Source: SZAS-103 sp043747745 (GTDB taxonomy: Bacteria; Pseudomonadota; Gammaproteobacteria; Xanthomonadales; Xanthomonadaceae). From it: DNA of 64,000 bases. The DNA lies in the NCBI GenBank assembly GCA_043747745.1, contig JAYTOP010000049.1, forward strand, positions 1 to 64,000, written 5' to 3'. The notes beneath the pieces are model-generated. The model searched no databases, was not told the DNA's origin, and worked only from the letters and a program-made list of their open reading frames with translations. Below are positions 27,137 through 36,519 of the stretch, piece after piece; within the stretch, counting starts at the first letter, position 1, and each line of letters opens with the position of its first letter. The position numbers were made by a program, and so were the translations under genes.

Positions 27137-28150
27137 ATGACCATGAATACTTCAGTCCCTACCTCCACCGACGACGCCCTGCTGCGCTTCCTGCTGGAGA
27201 CTTCCGGGGTGCGCGGCGTTCTGGTGCGGCTGACGGATACCTGGGCCGCAGTGCGCGAACGCACGGACTACCCAACGTCCGTCGCGGCATGCCTGGGTGA
27301 AACCCTCGCCGCGACCGCACTGATGACCGGCCATGCCAAGGTCGATGGTCGCCTGAGCGTGCAGTTGCGCGGCACTGGCGCGTTACGTTCGCTGTTCGCA
27401 GAATGCACCCGCGACGGAACCCTGCGCGGATTGGCCCACTATTCGGAACCGTTGCCCGAGCCGCTCGGCCCACGCGCATTCGGCGAGGGGTCGATGCTCG
27501 CGATCACCATCGAGAACGTCGCCATCGGCGGCCGCGATGGCATGCGTTATCAAGGCCTGGTCGATCTGGATGCCGATACGATGGCCGAGGCCTTCGAAGG
27601 TTATTTCGCGCAGTCCGAACAGTTGCCGACGCGCATCCTGTTGGCGACCAACGGGCAGGTCGCGACTGGCTTGATGATGCAGAAACTGCCGGGCAGCGAA
27701 GGCGATGATGCCGACGGCTGGCAACGCGCGACCGCCATCTTTGAAACGCTCGGATGCGCCGAATTACTCGCCAGCGCACCGCACGCCCTGCTGTTCCGGT
27801 TGTTCCACGAGGACAACGTGCGGGTGCTGGATGCACGACCGCTACACTTTGGCTGCTCGTGTTCGCGCGAACGGGTGGCGGCGATGCTGCAAAGCCTTGG
27901 ACGCGAGGAGGCACTGGCCACCGTGCAGGAAGATGCGCATGTCGCGGTCGCCTCTGCGCTCGCTTCGGACGCAGGAGACGGTCGTTCTCGTCATCCTGAA
28001 CCTCACGACACGCGCGCATCCACGCACCCCGCAGGAGTCGCCGAGGTCAGTTGCCAGTTCTGCGGTCAGGTATACCGGCTGCCGCGTGACGAGGTGCTGG
28101 CTCTCTTCGAGCAGCCGTCCGAAGTGGCTGGGCCGGACACCCTGCAGTAG
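27137..28150 (+). CDS. hslO: redox-regulated chaperone Hsp33 with enlarged linker
   Basis: Hsp33 is a holdase switched on by oxidation of a four-Cys zinc site. The N-terminal domain is typical (ETSGVRGVLVRL; RLSVQLRGTGALRSL) and the switch Cys are present as CSC and CQFC. The gap between the two Cys pairs is 63 residues, while the E. coli protein has 30; the extra Ala/Asp/His/Arg-rich stretch includes a 60-bp unit flanked by 7-bp GCAGGAG repeats. ATG at 27137 or 27143 are both possible. Total 337 residues, about 45 more than usual. Confidence 0.92.
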   Translation: MTMNTSVPTSTDDALLRFLLETSGVRGVLVRLTDTWAAVRERTDYPTSVAACLGETLAATALMTGHAKVDGRLSVQLRGTGALRSLFAECTRDGTLRGLAHYSEPLPEPLGPRAFGEGSMLAITIENVAIGGRDGMRYQGLVDLDADTMAEAFEGYFAQSEQLPTRILLATNGQVATGLMMQKLPGSEGDDADGWQRATAIFETLGCAELLASAPHALLFRLFHEDNVRVLDARPLHFGCSCSRERVAAMLQSLGREEALATVQEDAHVAVASALASDAGDGRSRHPEPHDTRASTHPAGVAEVSCQFCGQVYRLPRDEVLALFEQPSEVAGPDTLQ

Positions 28151-28267
28151 CCCCCGACAGGTTGTTAAATTAGTATAAATCTGGTAGGGTTGAACCCTGC
28201 GCCGGGAACCTTCCGGAGCGTTTGTCGTCGAACCGGAATACACAGCAATCCAGGGCCGGAAATCAGA

Positions 28268-29233
28268 ATGTCGATGCGCTTGTACGCCACTGCCTTGTTC
28301 ATCGCCTTCGCGGCGATGTCGGCGTGCGCGCAGGCGGCTCCCGACAGGATCGCGGCTGATCGCTCCAGCGTGATGACCGGGCAAGACACCAAGGTCTTGC
28401 CGGTCTGGAATAATCAGAGCGGCAAGGTCGAAGCACTGCTGTTGCTGCAACCTGCGCAGCAAGCCAACGATGCATCGTTGTTCGGTGCCGGCGCCCGCTT
28501 CAACACCGGACACGGCACGTTGCAGGCTGGCCTCAGTTTCGATAGCGGCAATTCGCTCGCCCTGCTCTGCAACGCAAAAAATGGCGTGGCTACGCTCGAT
28601 TCGCTGATCGGTCGGTGCCTGGTGGCGTCCATGGACGCATCACAAAACGCGCGCGATCCATTTGGCCGCCCGGAAGCCTCTGGCCAGTCGCAGTCCGTGC
28701 GTGCCGAGGCTCGCTTCGAGCGACCGGAAAGTCTGTTTGAACTCAGCGTCGGTCATGCCGACCTGAATGCCTCCAGCACCGAATGGCTGTCGCCTACGTC
28801 GGGCCTGATACCGGGCATGAGCGTCTGGGGCGGTCGTCTGAATCAGCAGGACATCACGGCACGCGGGCAGATGAACATCGGCGAGAACGGCTGGGTCTCG
28901 ATCGGCGGCACGCTTGCGCATGCACGACTGATCCCGACCGCCGGCCAGGGCAGCAATGCCCAAAGCCAGCGCTGGAACACCACCAGCATCGGCGTATCGG
29001 CTGGCCGCGGCAAGCTCAGCGGCGAAGTGATTGGCCGCGTGATCGATGTGCCTGGCCAGAGCAGCTCGCTCAGCAGCTTGGGTTTCGGTCTGTCCTGGAT
29101 CACTCCCTGGCAGGGCAAGCTGACCCTAGGTGCCGACAAATCCACCGGCGTCAATCCGCTCGCGCCGACTGGGAAACCAGCACAGCAGGACGAAGGCACC
29201 GTGCCTTACGTCCGCTACCACCAGGATCTCTGA
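28268..29233 (+). CDS. putative exported, possibly outer-membrane beta-barrel protein, unknown family
   Basis: Not recognised. A 321-residue protein with a signal peptide (LYATALFIAFAAMSACAQA, cleavage after AQA). The mature part is rich in alternating beta-strand patterns with many Gly/Ser (TGHGTLQAGLSFDSG, WVSIGGTLAHARL, SLGFGLSWITP) and the C-terminus ends YVRYHQDL. Ending in a hydrophobic residue after aromatic positions resembles outer-membrane barrels, but the final residue is Leu rather than Phe. It follows hslO by 117 bp that hold an AT-rich TAGTATAAAT stretch which could be a promoter. Confidence 0.55.
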   Translation: MSMRLYATALFIAFAAMSACAQAAPDRIAADRSSVMTGQDTKVLPVWNNQSGKVEALLLLQPAQQANDASLFGAGARFNTGHGTLQAGLSFDSGNSLALLCNAKNGVATLDSLIGRCLVASMDASQNARDPFGRPEASGQSQSVRAEARFERPESLFELSVGHADLNASSTEWLSPTSGLIPGMSVWGGRLNQQDITARGQMNIGENGWVSIGGTLAHARLIPTAGQGSNAQSQRWNTTSIGVSAGRGKLSGEVIGRVIDVPGQSSSLSSLGFGLSWITPWQGKLTLGADKSTGVNPLAPTGKPAQQDEGTVPYVRYHQDL

Positions 29234-29349
29234 GAGTTCCCGATCCTGCTCGTTGGAGGTGTGCTCCTGCATTTGCCAGATCTGTCATGCGCACCCTTCG
29301 AGCACTGGCTACAGAGGCGACAGTCATGCTTCCTAGCGCATCGCGGTGT

Positions 29350-31572
29350 TCAGCGTGAGTGGGGCGAGTCGGTATAGCCGAAACGCTCGATATATGGCTG
29401 TAGAGCGGGCAGGTAAGGCGCGAGGTGCTCGCGATAGCGTTCCCAGCGATAGCGCGCTTCGCGATAGATCGGCTTGCTGACCTGTTCGTAGCTCGGCGTG
29501 TTGATCCTGCCGCGATCCAATGCCTTCGTAGAGAACTGCCGCAGGCCGTCTTCCCACGACAAGCCAAGGAAATCGCAAAGGCTGCGGGTATGCGTCTCGA
29601 GATCGTCGACCAGATCCTCGTATCGGATCCTATGCACCGACAATCCAAGATCCCGCTGATACAAATCCCATAACTCCATCGTGCGGACGTAGAGTGCAAC
29701 CGTCTCTTTGAGTGTGAAGAAATTCGCCATGGCATCGTTGACGTGAAAATCCTGCATGAAGCAGCTGAGCACGACATCGCAGGGATGTCGAAGCGCGAAA
29801 ATAAATCGCGCCTTCGGGAAGACACGATGAATGAGGCTGGCTTTAGTGAGATTCAGCGGCAGTTTGTCGATCAGTAGCTTTTGCGGATCGACCACGAGAT
29901 GCTCGGCAGCCGCATTGAAATACACCTCGCGCAGGTAATCGATATCGAACCGGTCGCACACCGCAAGCGCACGCGGATAGCCCTCCGGCATGCAGCGCAC
30001 GGCATCGAGCATCTTTGACACCATCTTTTTTTCTTCGAGCGCCTGCACACCGCTGTGGCAATCCAGGATCTGGTTCAGCAGAGTCGTGCCCGACCTGGGA
30101 AAACCCACCAGGAATGCCGGCGCTGGATCCGCGGGGAGTGCGTCGATCTTGCGCCAGCTCTTCGACCAGCCGCTTTTTTCCAGCCCTAAAGCAAATTCGA
30201 GCCAACGCAGGAATTTGTCTTCCGGGTTGTCCCGCTTCCAGGCGACCCGGGCAAGTGCATTTCCGTTGCTGAAAGCCGCGATTGCCGCGTTCTGGTCGCC
30301 GCGCAGTTCGAACAGCTTGCCTCGCTCGAACAATTCCATGCGTCGCTGCTGATCGTTCTGATCCTGTCGGGCCATCCGGTCGAGAAACTGCGTTGCGCGC
30401 TCATCGTCCTTCTGCCGACGCGCGACCCTCGCGAGCACCAATAGCAGCGTGTTGTAGGCGTTACGCTGTTGTTGCTTCTGGATACTGTCTGGCTCCAGCG
30501 AGGTTTCAGCGACCGACTTCGCCAACGAGAGCTTATTGGTCTGTTCATACAGGTTTGCGAGATTGGCGGAAGCATCGAGCCATTCCGGACACAACTCGAT
30601 CGCCTTGGCAAACGCTACTTCGGCCGGCTCGAGTTGCTGTTGCGCTTCATGACACATCCCCTTCAGATTCCAGGCAAGCGCATGGGCAGGATTCGTGCCA
30701 AGCATTTTTTCAAGCAGGAGCTTGGCAAGCGGGAATTGCTTTGCCTGGATCCATTGATCGGCGGCAATGCCCCAATGCAGATCGCGATTCAGGGCGTCGG
30801 ACAGTGAACCGTGGCAGTTGCCAAGCTCTTCGTGATACTCGGATGTGTTAGGCACCATCCGGTTGAGATCTTCGAGCGACTCAAGCGCACGCGCCAGCTC
30901 GCCCATTGCATGCAGGCAGCGAGCTGTCTCCAAAAAGACAATCGGTTCATTCGGATGCGCTTGCCGGAATGCCGCGAACATGTCGAGTGCGCGAGCGAAC
31001 ATTCCCGTGTCGCGCAGGAAACTGCCGAATCCGAGCAACATCAGCGGATCGCTCGGGGCCAGGCGACGGGCGCGTTCGTACTGAGTCGCTGCCGTTTGTG
31101 GATCGCCAGCCTTGTGATATGCATCGGCCAGATTGAGCACAATCGGCAGATTCTCAGGCTGTTCTGCCAACGCCAGCCCGAAGCCCGCAATTGCTGCGAG
31201 CCACGAACCGGCCTGTTGATGGCATTGCGCAATCCCGAAATTCGCCAATGGGTGCGTCGGAGAATCGTTGAGTGCCGCTTCAAAACTGCGCTGGGCACCA
31301 TCGGAATCGCCACCAGCCAATCTTGCGAAACCCAGCTGGGTCAACAGGTCTACATCGGGCGCGCTGAGCGCGATTGCCTTCTGCAACAGATACGATGCAG
31401 CCTCATGGCGCCCGGAGCGCAGACAAAAATTGCCGTAGTCGGCAAGCGCCACCGGATCGGCACGGTCTTGCGCAAGGTGTTCGAGGAACAGCGCATCGGC
31501 ACGGCGCAGATCGTTGCGCTCCACTGCGGCGATAGCCGCTTGCAACAAAGGCCGGTCTATCTGGATTGCCAT
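29350..31572 (-). CDS. TPR-sulfotransferase (copy 1)
   Basis: A 740-residue two-part protein. About 1-440 are TPR repeats (LGFARLAGGDSDGAQRSFEAAL, NLADAYHKAGDPQTAATQYERA and more). The C-terminal ~260 residues are a PAPS-dependent sulfotransferase of the Sulfotransf_3 type: 5'-phosphosulfate loop FLVGFPRSGTTLLNQIL (near 490) and 3'-phosphate site FIFALRHPCDVVLSCF, then RYEDLV. It should transfer sulfate from PAPS to a protein, peptide or glycan hydroxyl; the acceptor is unknown. No signal peptide, so probably cytoplasmic. Lower GC than the flanking housekeeping genes. Confidence 0.85.
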   Translation of the reverse strand: MAIQIDRPLLQAAIAAVERNDLRRADALFLEHLAQDRADPVALADYGNFCLRSGRHEAASYLLQKAIALSAPDVDLLTQLGFARLAGGDSDGAQRSFEAALNDSPTHPLANFGIAQCHQQAGSWLAAIAGFGLALAEQPENLPIVLNLADAYHKAGDPQTAATQYERARRLAPSDPLMLLGFGSFLRDTGMFARALDMFAAFRQAHPNEPIVFLETARCLHAMGELARALESLEDLNRMVPNTSEYHEELGNCHGSLSDALNRDLHWGIAADQWIQAKQFPLAKLLLEKMLGTNPAHALAWNLKGMCHEAQQQLEPAEVAFAKAIELCPEWLDASANLANLYEQTNKLSLAKSVAETSLEPDSIQKQQQRNAYNTLLLVLARVARRQKDDERATQFLDRMARQDQNDQQRRMELFERGKLFELRGDQNAAIAAFSNGNALARVAWKRDNPEDKFLRWLEFALGLEKSGWSKSWRKIDALPADPAPAFLVGFPRSGTTLLNQILDCHSGVQALEEKKMVSKMLDAVRCMPEGYPRALAVCDRFDIDYLREVYFNAAAEHLVVDPQKLLIDKLPLNLTKASLIHRVFPKARFIFALRHPCDVVLSCFMQDFHVNDAMANFFTLKETVALYVRTMELWDLYQRDLGLSVHRIRYEDLVDDLETHTRSLCDFLGLSWEDGLRQFSTKALDRGRINTPSYEQVSKPIYREARYRWERYREHLAPYLPALQPYIERFGYTDSPHSR

Positions 31573-31779
31573 AGTCGATTCGGGTGACCACGTGCAATGT
31601 CGACAAGCAGGATCATAACGCAGCCCACCAGCGTGCGGTTCAAGGGTCGACGGAGCACCGCAATCTCACGTATCCGCGCTGCGATGGCTCAGCCACGCAT
31701 CATTCCATCGGGATGCAATGCGCAAGACGCCGCAGCGCTCCCGAGCCAGGCCGCGTGCTGGTCATCATGCGTGATTCAA

Positions 31780-32841
31780 TCAGACTGATTCGGAAATCTG
31801 GTCCGAAGCGATCGTGATGCGCTTCCAGATTTCGTCGGACAGGAATCCTACGGTGCCGGGTACGCGGATGTTCGGGATCACCGCGACGTCGAACAGTTCG
31901 CGGATGTCACCGACCATGCGGATCTCGTGCGGAATATCGCCGCTCTTCAGGCTGACCACCTGGATCGCGCAGCGCGCCATCACGCCTTTCTTCTCGAGGT
32001 TTTCCTGCAATGCGAGGCCGCTGAAGGTGTTTTCTCGGCCAACCGACAGGCCAACCACAGCATAGTCGTTGATGAAACTCAGCCCACGCAGATAGCCGGG
32101 GCAGAACGCAACCGGCTCGAAGCGCCCCTTGTCCATGTCCACGAAACCGAACTCGCCGGTGCCGGAGTTATGCAGCCAAAGCTTGCCTTGGTGCCAGCGT
32201 GGCGAATGCGGCATCGACATACCCGAGCACACCACTTCGCCGGTTGGCACATGCAACACCATACCGCCCGCTTCGCGGAAATCGCGCCAGCCGCTCGAGG
32301 CATCGCTCTTGCTGATGCAGGTCACATAGGTCGGCTCGCCATCGACCATCGCCAGGCCATTTAGATGGCAACGGTCTTCGGCGGCAAGTCGCGAGATAAA
32401 CGGCGGCTTCCACAAGGGGCGGAAGCTGTAGCGTTCATCGACCGTGGCCAGGCAGCTATACAGCGTGTTGACGAAGATCGGCATGCCGGTCTTGTCGACG
32501 TTCACATCGTGGATATCGATATCGCCGGTGGTGTAGGAGATGCGCGGCACGTAATAGGCATCGAACCCCTGGTGGCGTTCGCCTTGTTGCAGGGTGTTCT
32601 CGAAGCGGTGCAACTGGAACATCGAGCCGACCCACATCGTCTGCGGGCCGATATGCAGGCCCATGCAGCGCGCCACTGCGCGGGTGAAGTACGACATGCT
32701 GCCGTCGGGCCGGACGCCCATCATGAACAGGATGCCGGTCTGATAGGTGGAGGCGCAGATCGAGGCGTTCTGCTCGTTCAACCACGACCCGAACAGACGG
32801 GTAGTGTTGAACTCGAGTTTGGGTTTCTGCATCGCGGGCAT
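31780..32841 (-). CDS. TIGR03032/DUF4915-family protein
   Basis: A 353-residue protein that I recognise as TIGR03032 from MSYFTRAVARCMGL, TGDIDIHDV, VNTLYSCLATVDERYSFRPLWKPPFIS, DRCHLNGLAM, MPHSPRWH and CPGYLRGLSF. It has no signal peptide or membrane segment and looks like a beta-propeller with repeated short strands. The biochemical role is unknown in the family. GGGAA precedes the ATG by five bases. Between a TPR-sulfotransferase and a TonB receptor on the same strand. Confidence 0.85.
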   Translation of the reverse strand: MPAMQKPKLEFNTTRLFGSWLNEQNASICASTYQTGILFMMGVRPDGSMSYFTRAVARCMGLHIGPQTMWVGSMFQLHRFENTLQQGERHQGFDAYYVPRISYTTGDIDIHDVNVDKTGMPIFVNTLYSCLATVDERYSFRPLWKPPFISRLAAEDRCHLNGLAMVDGEPTYVTCISKSDASSGWRDFREAGGMVLHVPTGEVVCSGMSMPHSPRWHQGKLWLHNSGTGEFGFVDMDKGRFEPVAFCPGYLRGLSFINDYAVVGLSVGRENTFSGLALQENLEKKGVMARCAIQVVSLKSGDIPHEIRMVGDIRELFDVAVIPNIRVPGTVGFLSDEIWKRITIASDQISESV

Positions 32842-33003
32842 CGTTGTTCCCTTTCAGTGTGTGCTGGGTCGTGCCATGCATGGCAACGATGAATTATGCC
32901 CGCTCAAGGCGCGCTGCGGTGGTCGTATGGAATCGCCGCGCAGCCCCGCAACCGTCTCCCCCGGCAGGCGTTGCCTTCCGCGACACTTGCAAGTCCATCC
33001 GCG

Positions 33004-33034
33004 AAAAAAAAAGCCGCGGCACAAGGCCGCGGCT
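33004..33034 (-). terminator. Rho-independent terminator of the TonB receptor gene
   Basis: On the minus strand AGCCGCGGC, a 5-base loop CTTGT and GCCGCGGCT form a 9-bp GC stem followed by nine T. It lies 32 bp after the receptor stop codon. It should separate the receptor from the TIGR03032 gene. Confidence 0.9.
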
Positions 33035-33065
33035 TGAATCACACTTGAACCTTGCAGTGAGCCGA

Positions 33066-36000
33066 TCAGAAATCCTGACGGTACTGGAAGTAGTAGAACG
33101 CACCACCCGGCAGGTCGTAGCTGGCATCGAACGACTGCGCGAAGCTGTTGTTGACCAACGGCGGTTCCTTGCCGAATACATTGCGGGCACCGATCGACAG
33201 GTGCGCCTTCCACGGGGCGCGCCAACCAACCTGCACATCGTGGAACGTCGTTGCACCGATGCGGTTGAAACCAAGTCCATTTTGGGCAATAACGCTTTGC
33301 GAGGACGTGCTGGTCGGGTGGTTGCAGATGATTGGCACGCTGTTCTGGACATTGACATTACAGCCACCACCGTCATCCAGGTGCGATGTGTAGCGCATGG
33401 TCCATGCGGCATCCCAATCGCCACGCTTCCAGTCGAGTGTCGCGACCGAACGGTACTTCCACTGCGGCGCACCAAAGTAGCCACCAACAAACTCGACGCC
33501 ATCGGACTGGTTGTGCTTGGTGTAGGTGGTATCCCACTTGAGGCCAAACGTACCCCAATCGGTATCGCGCTTGTAGGTCAGGCCGAAATCTATGCCATCG
33601 ACCTTGAGGGTCTTGGCATTGAACTGGGTCGTGTGGATGTCATTGAGGGCACCGCTTGTCGGGTCACGTACGATCAGGGCGCAATCGGTTTGAACGTGGC
33701 TCTGGTAGCAGCCGTTGATAAGGGTGCCGGCACCGAAGAACGAGATCGCATCCTTGAGATTGATCCGCCAGTAATCGGCCGTCAGGTTCAGTCCGGTCGC
33801 CCAACTCGGGCTATAGACAAAACCAAACGTGAGGTCATGCCCGTGTTCGGGCTTCAACCCCGTGTTGCCGCCAGAAAGCGCATGCACCTGCTGGCTGCCG
33901 CTCGGCGTGATGCCGCCTACGGGCACAGCTACGGGCGTGCCTGTCCCTGTTGTTGGGTTAGTAACATTAAGAGCGCACGACGCCTGACCCGCAGCGTCCA
34001 GGTGCGAGTAACGCGTACCACCACCCGGGACAGCCTTGTTTTCGCAAGGATCCGAAGCGATCGGGAAGTTTTCTGCCGCACCAGCAAACAGATCGCTCAC
34101 CGACGGTGCGCGGAACGTATCGCCATAGCTGCCGCGCAGCAGCAAATCGGCGAACGGCTTCCAGCGTACGCTGAACTTCCCGTCGGTCGGATTACCTGGA
34201 CTCGAGTTAATCGGAGTGATCTCGATCAAGCCCAGAGCATTCAGATTCTGAGTCAAACCGTTTGCACTATTGCGTGATTTGCGAACCGCCGCATCAAACT
34301 CGAGTTCCTTTGCGAAGGTGACGTCCTTCAACAACGGCGCGTTGATTTCGAGGTAATACTCGTCAACCTGAGTCCCACCTTTGGTCGGCAACGAGAAATT
34401 GTTCGAGGACCCACCGCTGGCTTGCAGCGCGTCAGGCGACGAGAACGCCGTCGCACGACGGCTTTCAAACCCGGCCGCGAAACCCAGCATGCCGCCCTGC
34501 AATTGGAAAATCTCGCCGGAGATGTTGCCGCCGTAGTTGTAGCCCTTGTTGCCGTTGGCGTTGTTCAACGAGTACGAAACATATTGAACCATCGCGTCGT
34601 GTTCGGCCCTGCTGATCACGCCATGCGAAACACCAAGGTCCGGGCCACCGAAGATGTTGAACGGCACGCAGCCGTCGATTATGGCTCCTGGCTGGCCGCA
34701 ATGCAGACCCTGGGCGTCCCTGAAGGACGGGCCCAACGCTTTCCTGAGGTTGAACAGGTTGATGTAGTGCTCACCGATAAAGGTATCGCGTTCGCTGTTG
34801 TACTGGGCATAGACGTCCCAATCGAAATGGCGATCGGCGAAAGCGAAGGTGCCTTGCACGCCCACCGTGCTGCCAATGGTGTTGAAGTCGAAGTTGTTGT
34901 GGCGCGGCCCAACGGCGACATTGCGGAAACGGAGCTGTGTCACTTCCAGGCCGGCTGCCGTGAACGGATTGAACACGCTGTTGGCGGCGGGCACAAAGGC
35001 CCACTGCGGACCGAAGCTGGTACGGTTCAGGCCATCTGGCACCTGCGCAAGCTGCTGCGACGACTGGCGCTGGGTGTAGGACACGCGCGCGTAGGCCTGA
35101 ACGTTGTCGGTGATATCAAACCGACCGGTGGCGAACAGGTTGTTGCGGGTGGCCGGCTGCTGCAGGTAGTTCACCGGTGCGAAATTATAACGGTCGGTAG
35201 CCTGGAACTGGTGGAAATCTGCCGCGCTGGTACCGGAGGCGGTGGCCACCGCTCCAAGAGGATCGCCGGTGGCATTACCGGAGTCGGTGAAGCTGTTGTT
35301 CAGAGCCCATGTGCCGCCGACGCTCGCACCGCCAATATGCTTCAGCTTGATGCGGCCAAATGCGCCGCTCGACGAGCCGCAGTTGCTACCGAGACTGTTC
35401 GGATCGGAAGCCGGAAAATTTGAAAGCAGCGCGTTGCAGCCGAAAACCGACTGGTTGGAAATCGTGCGGTCGCCGGCGAAGATCGCCTTCTGCTCAGAAC
35501 GGCTGAGCGAAATCACCGCAGAGGAACGCTCGCCGTTCGCACCGATGGTGACGTCTTCGGAATGCTGCGCACCGTCGCCGTGGGTGGTTTGGCCATAGGT
35601 CCAGCCGATCTGCGCACCTTCGTACTTCTTGCGGGTGATGATGTTGATCACGCCTGCGACTGCGTCCGAACCGTAGATGGCCGAGGCGCCGTCCTTCAGG
35701 ACTTCGATGCGTTCGATGATCGCGACCGGAATGCTCGACAGGTCGACGATGCCGCCGGCATTGGTGACCCAACGCTTGCCGTCCACCAGCACCAGGGTGC
35801 GCTGGGGACCGAGGTTGCGCAGCGAAACAGTCTGGGTGCCGTCACTGCCATTGGTCTGGGTGGTGACCGTGCTCAGGCCCGAACCATCGGATGCGCTGAT
35901 GTGGTTGATGATGTCGAACGTGCTGGTCAGGCCAGTCTGCTCGATGTCGGCGCGGGTCAGCGTCGTGACCGGCGATGTTGCCTCGGTGTCGACGAGACGG

Positions 36001-36182
36001 CGCTTGATGCGCGAACCGAGCACTTCGACGGTGTCAAGGTTCTTCGCCTTGGCCTGATCGGCGGGGACAGCAGGGGCGGCCTGTGCGAACGCAGACGCGC
36101 TGGCAAGGCTGACAACGCCGACGGTACCAGCGGCGAGGCCGTAGCGTACCGCGTCGCTGAGCAAATTACGGATAGGGGTCAT
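33066..36182 (-). CDS. TonB-dependent outer-membrane receptor
   Basis: A 1038-residue receptor that would take up a large ligand using TonB energy. It has a signal peptide (ASASAFA), an N-terminal LDTVEVLGSRIKRR TonB-box-like stretch, a plug domain (about 65-185, with GPQRTLVLVDGKRW, VAIIERIEVLKDGASAIYGS and AGVINIITRK), then a ~22-strand barrel ending in YFQYRQDF with C-terminal Phe. GGAGAG lies 8 bases before the ATG. The ligand is unknown; size and class match oligosaccharide/peptide receptors common in xanthomonads. Confidence 0.92.
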   Translation of the reverse strand: MTPIRNLLSDAVRYGLAAGTVGVVSLASASAFAQAAPAVPADQAKAKNLDTVEVLGSRIKRRLVDTEATSPVTTLTRADIEQTGLTSTFDIINHISASDGSGLSTVTTQTNGSDGTQTVSLRNLGPQRTLVLVDGKRWVTNAGGIVDLSSIPVAIIERIEVLKDGASAIYGSDAVAGVINIITRKKYEGAQIGWTYGQTTHGDGAQHSEDVTIGANGERSSAVISLSRSEQKAIFAGDRTISNQSVFGCNALLSNFPASDPNSLGSNCGSSSGAFGRIKLKHIGGASVGGTWALNNSFTDSGNATGDPLGAVATASGTSAADFHQFQATDRYNFAPVNYLQQPATRNNLFATGRFDITDNVQAYARVSYTQRQSSQQLAQVPDGLNRTSFGPQWAFVPAANSVFNPFTAAGLEVTQLRFRNVAVGPRHNNFDFNTIGSTVGVQGTFAFADRHFDWDVYAQYNSERDTFIGEHYINLFNLRKALGPSFRDAQGLHCGQPGAIIDGCVPFNIFGGPDLGVSHGVISRAEHDAMVQYVSYSLNNANGNKGYNYGGNISGEIFQLQGGMLGFAAGFESRRATAFSSPDALQASGGSSNNFSLPTKGGTQVDEYYLEINAPLLKDVTFAKELEFDAAVRKSRNSANGLTQNLNALGLIEITPINSSPGNPTDGKFSVRWKPFADLLLRGSYGDTFRAPSVSDLFAGAAENFPIASDPCENKAVPGGGTRYSHLDAAGQASCALNVTNPTTGTGTPVAVPVGGITPSGSQQVHALSGGNTGLKPEHGHDLTFGFVYSPSWATGLNLTADYWRINLKDAISFFGAGTLINGCYQSHVQTDCALIVRDPTSGALNDIHTTQFNAKTLKVDGIDFGLTYKRDTDWGTFGLKWDTTYTKHNQSDGVEFVGGYFGAPQWKYRSVATLDWKRGDWDAAWTMRYTSHLDDGGGCNVNVQNSVPIICNHPTSTSSQSVIAQNGLGFNRIGATTFHDVQVGWRAPWKAHLSIGARNVFGKEPPLVNNSFAQSFDASYDLPGGAFYYFQYRQDF

Positions 36183-36242
36183 TTTATTTTCTCTCCAACG
36201 TCAGAGTGGCTGAGCGATTCGGGATATGTGCCGTTCCATGGC

Positions 36243-36272
36243 TGCACCGGGATACACCAACATCCTGGTGCA
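36243..36272 (-). promoter_or_regulatory. hairpin in the presumed leader of the TonB receptor mRNA
   Basis: TGCACCGGGAT (36243-36253) and ATCCTGGTGCA (36262-36272) pair in 10 of 11 positions around an 8-base loop, 61 bases before the start codon. There is no T-run, so a structured leader or protein site is more likely than a terminator. Confidence 0.4.
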
Positions 36273-36330
36273 ATGGTTCCCCGGTAGCACGGAATGCTAG
36301 CGAAGTTTTAACGAAAAAGAAATACCTTTG

Positions 36331-36354
36331 TGCAGAGGCTCTGAAATCTCTGCA
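36331..36354. promoter_or_regulatory. 24-bp palindrome in the promoter region of the TonB receptor
   Basis: TGCAGAG and CTCTGCA are 7-bp perfect arms 10 bp apart, inside an AT-richer stretch (36300-36400) that is the likely promoter region. A dimeric regulator could bind here. The remaining parts of the 337-bp gap (36183-36519) show no gene. Confidence 0.4.
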
Positions 36355-36519
36355 AGATCTTGTTTTTATTGAAGTCTTGATTGGAGTTTATCTACTGGGA
36401 CGGGGCAATCGACCACTTGCGACCCCTGAATCGCCGCGAAAAACTGCGCACGCCCGGTTGAGCGGCCCCGAGCCGGATGCCCCGAAACGCGGTGTGCGAC
36501 CTTGGTCCGTGCCAGCGAC

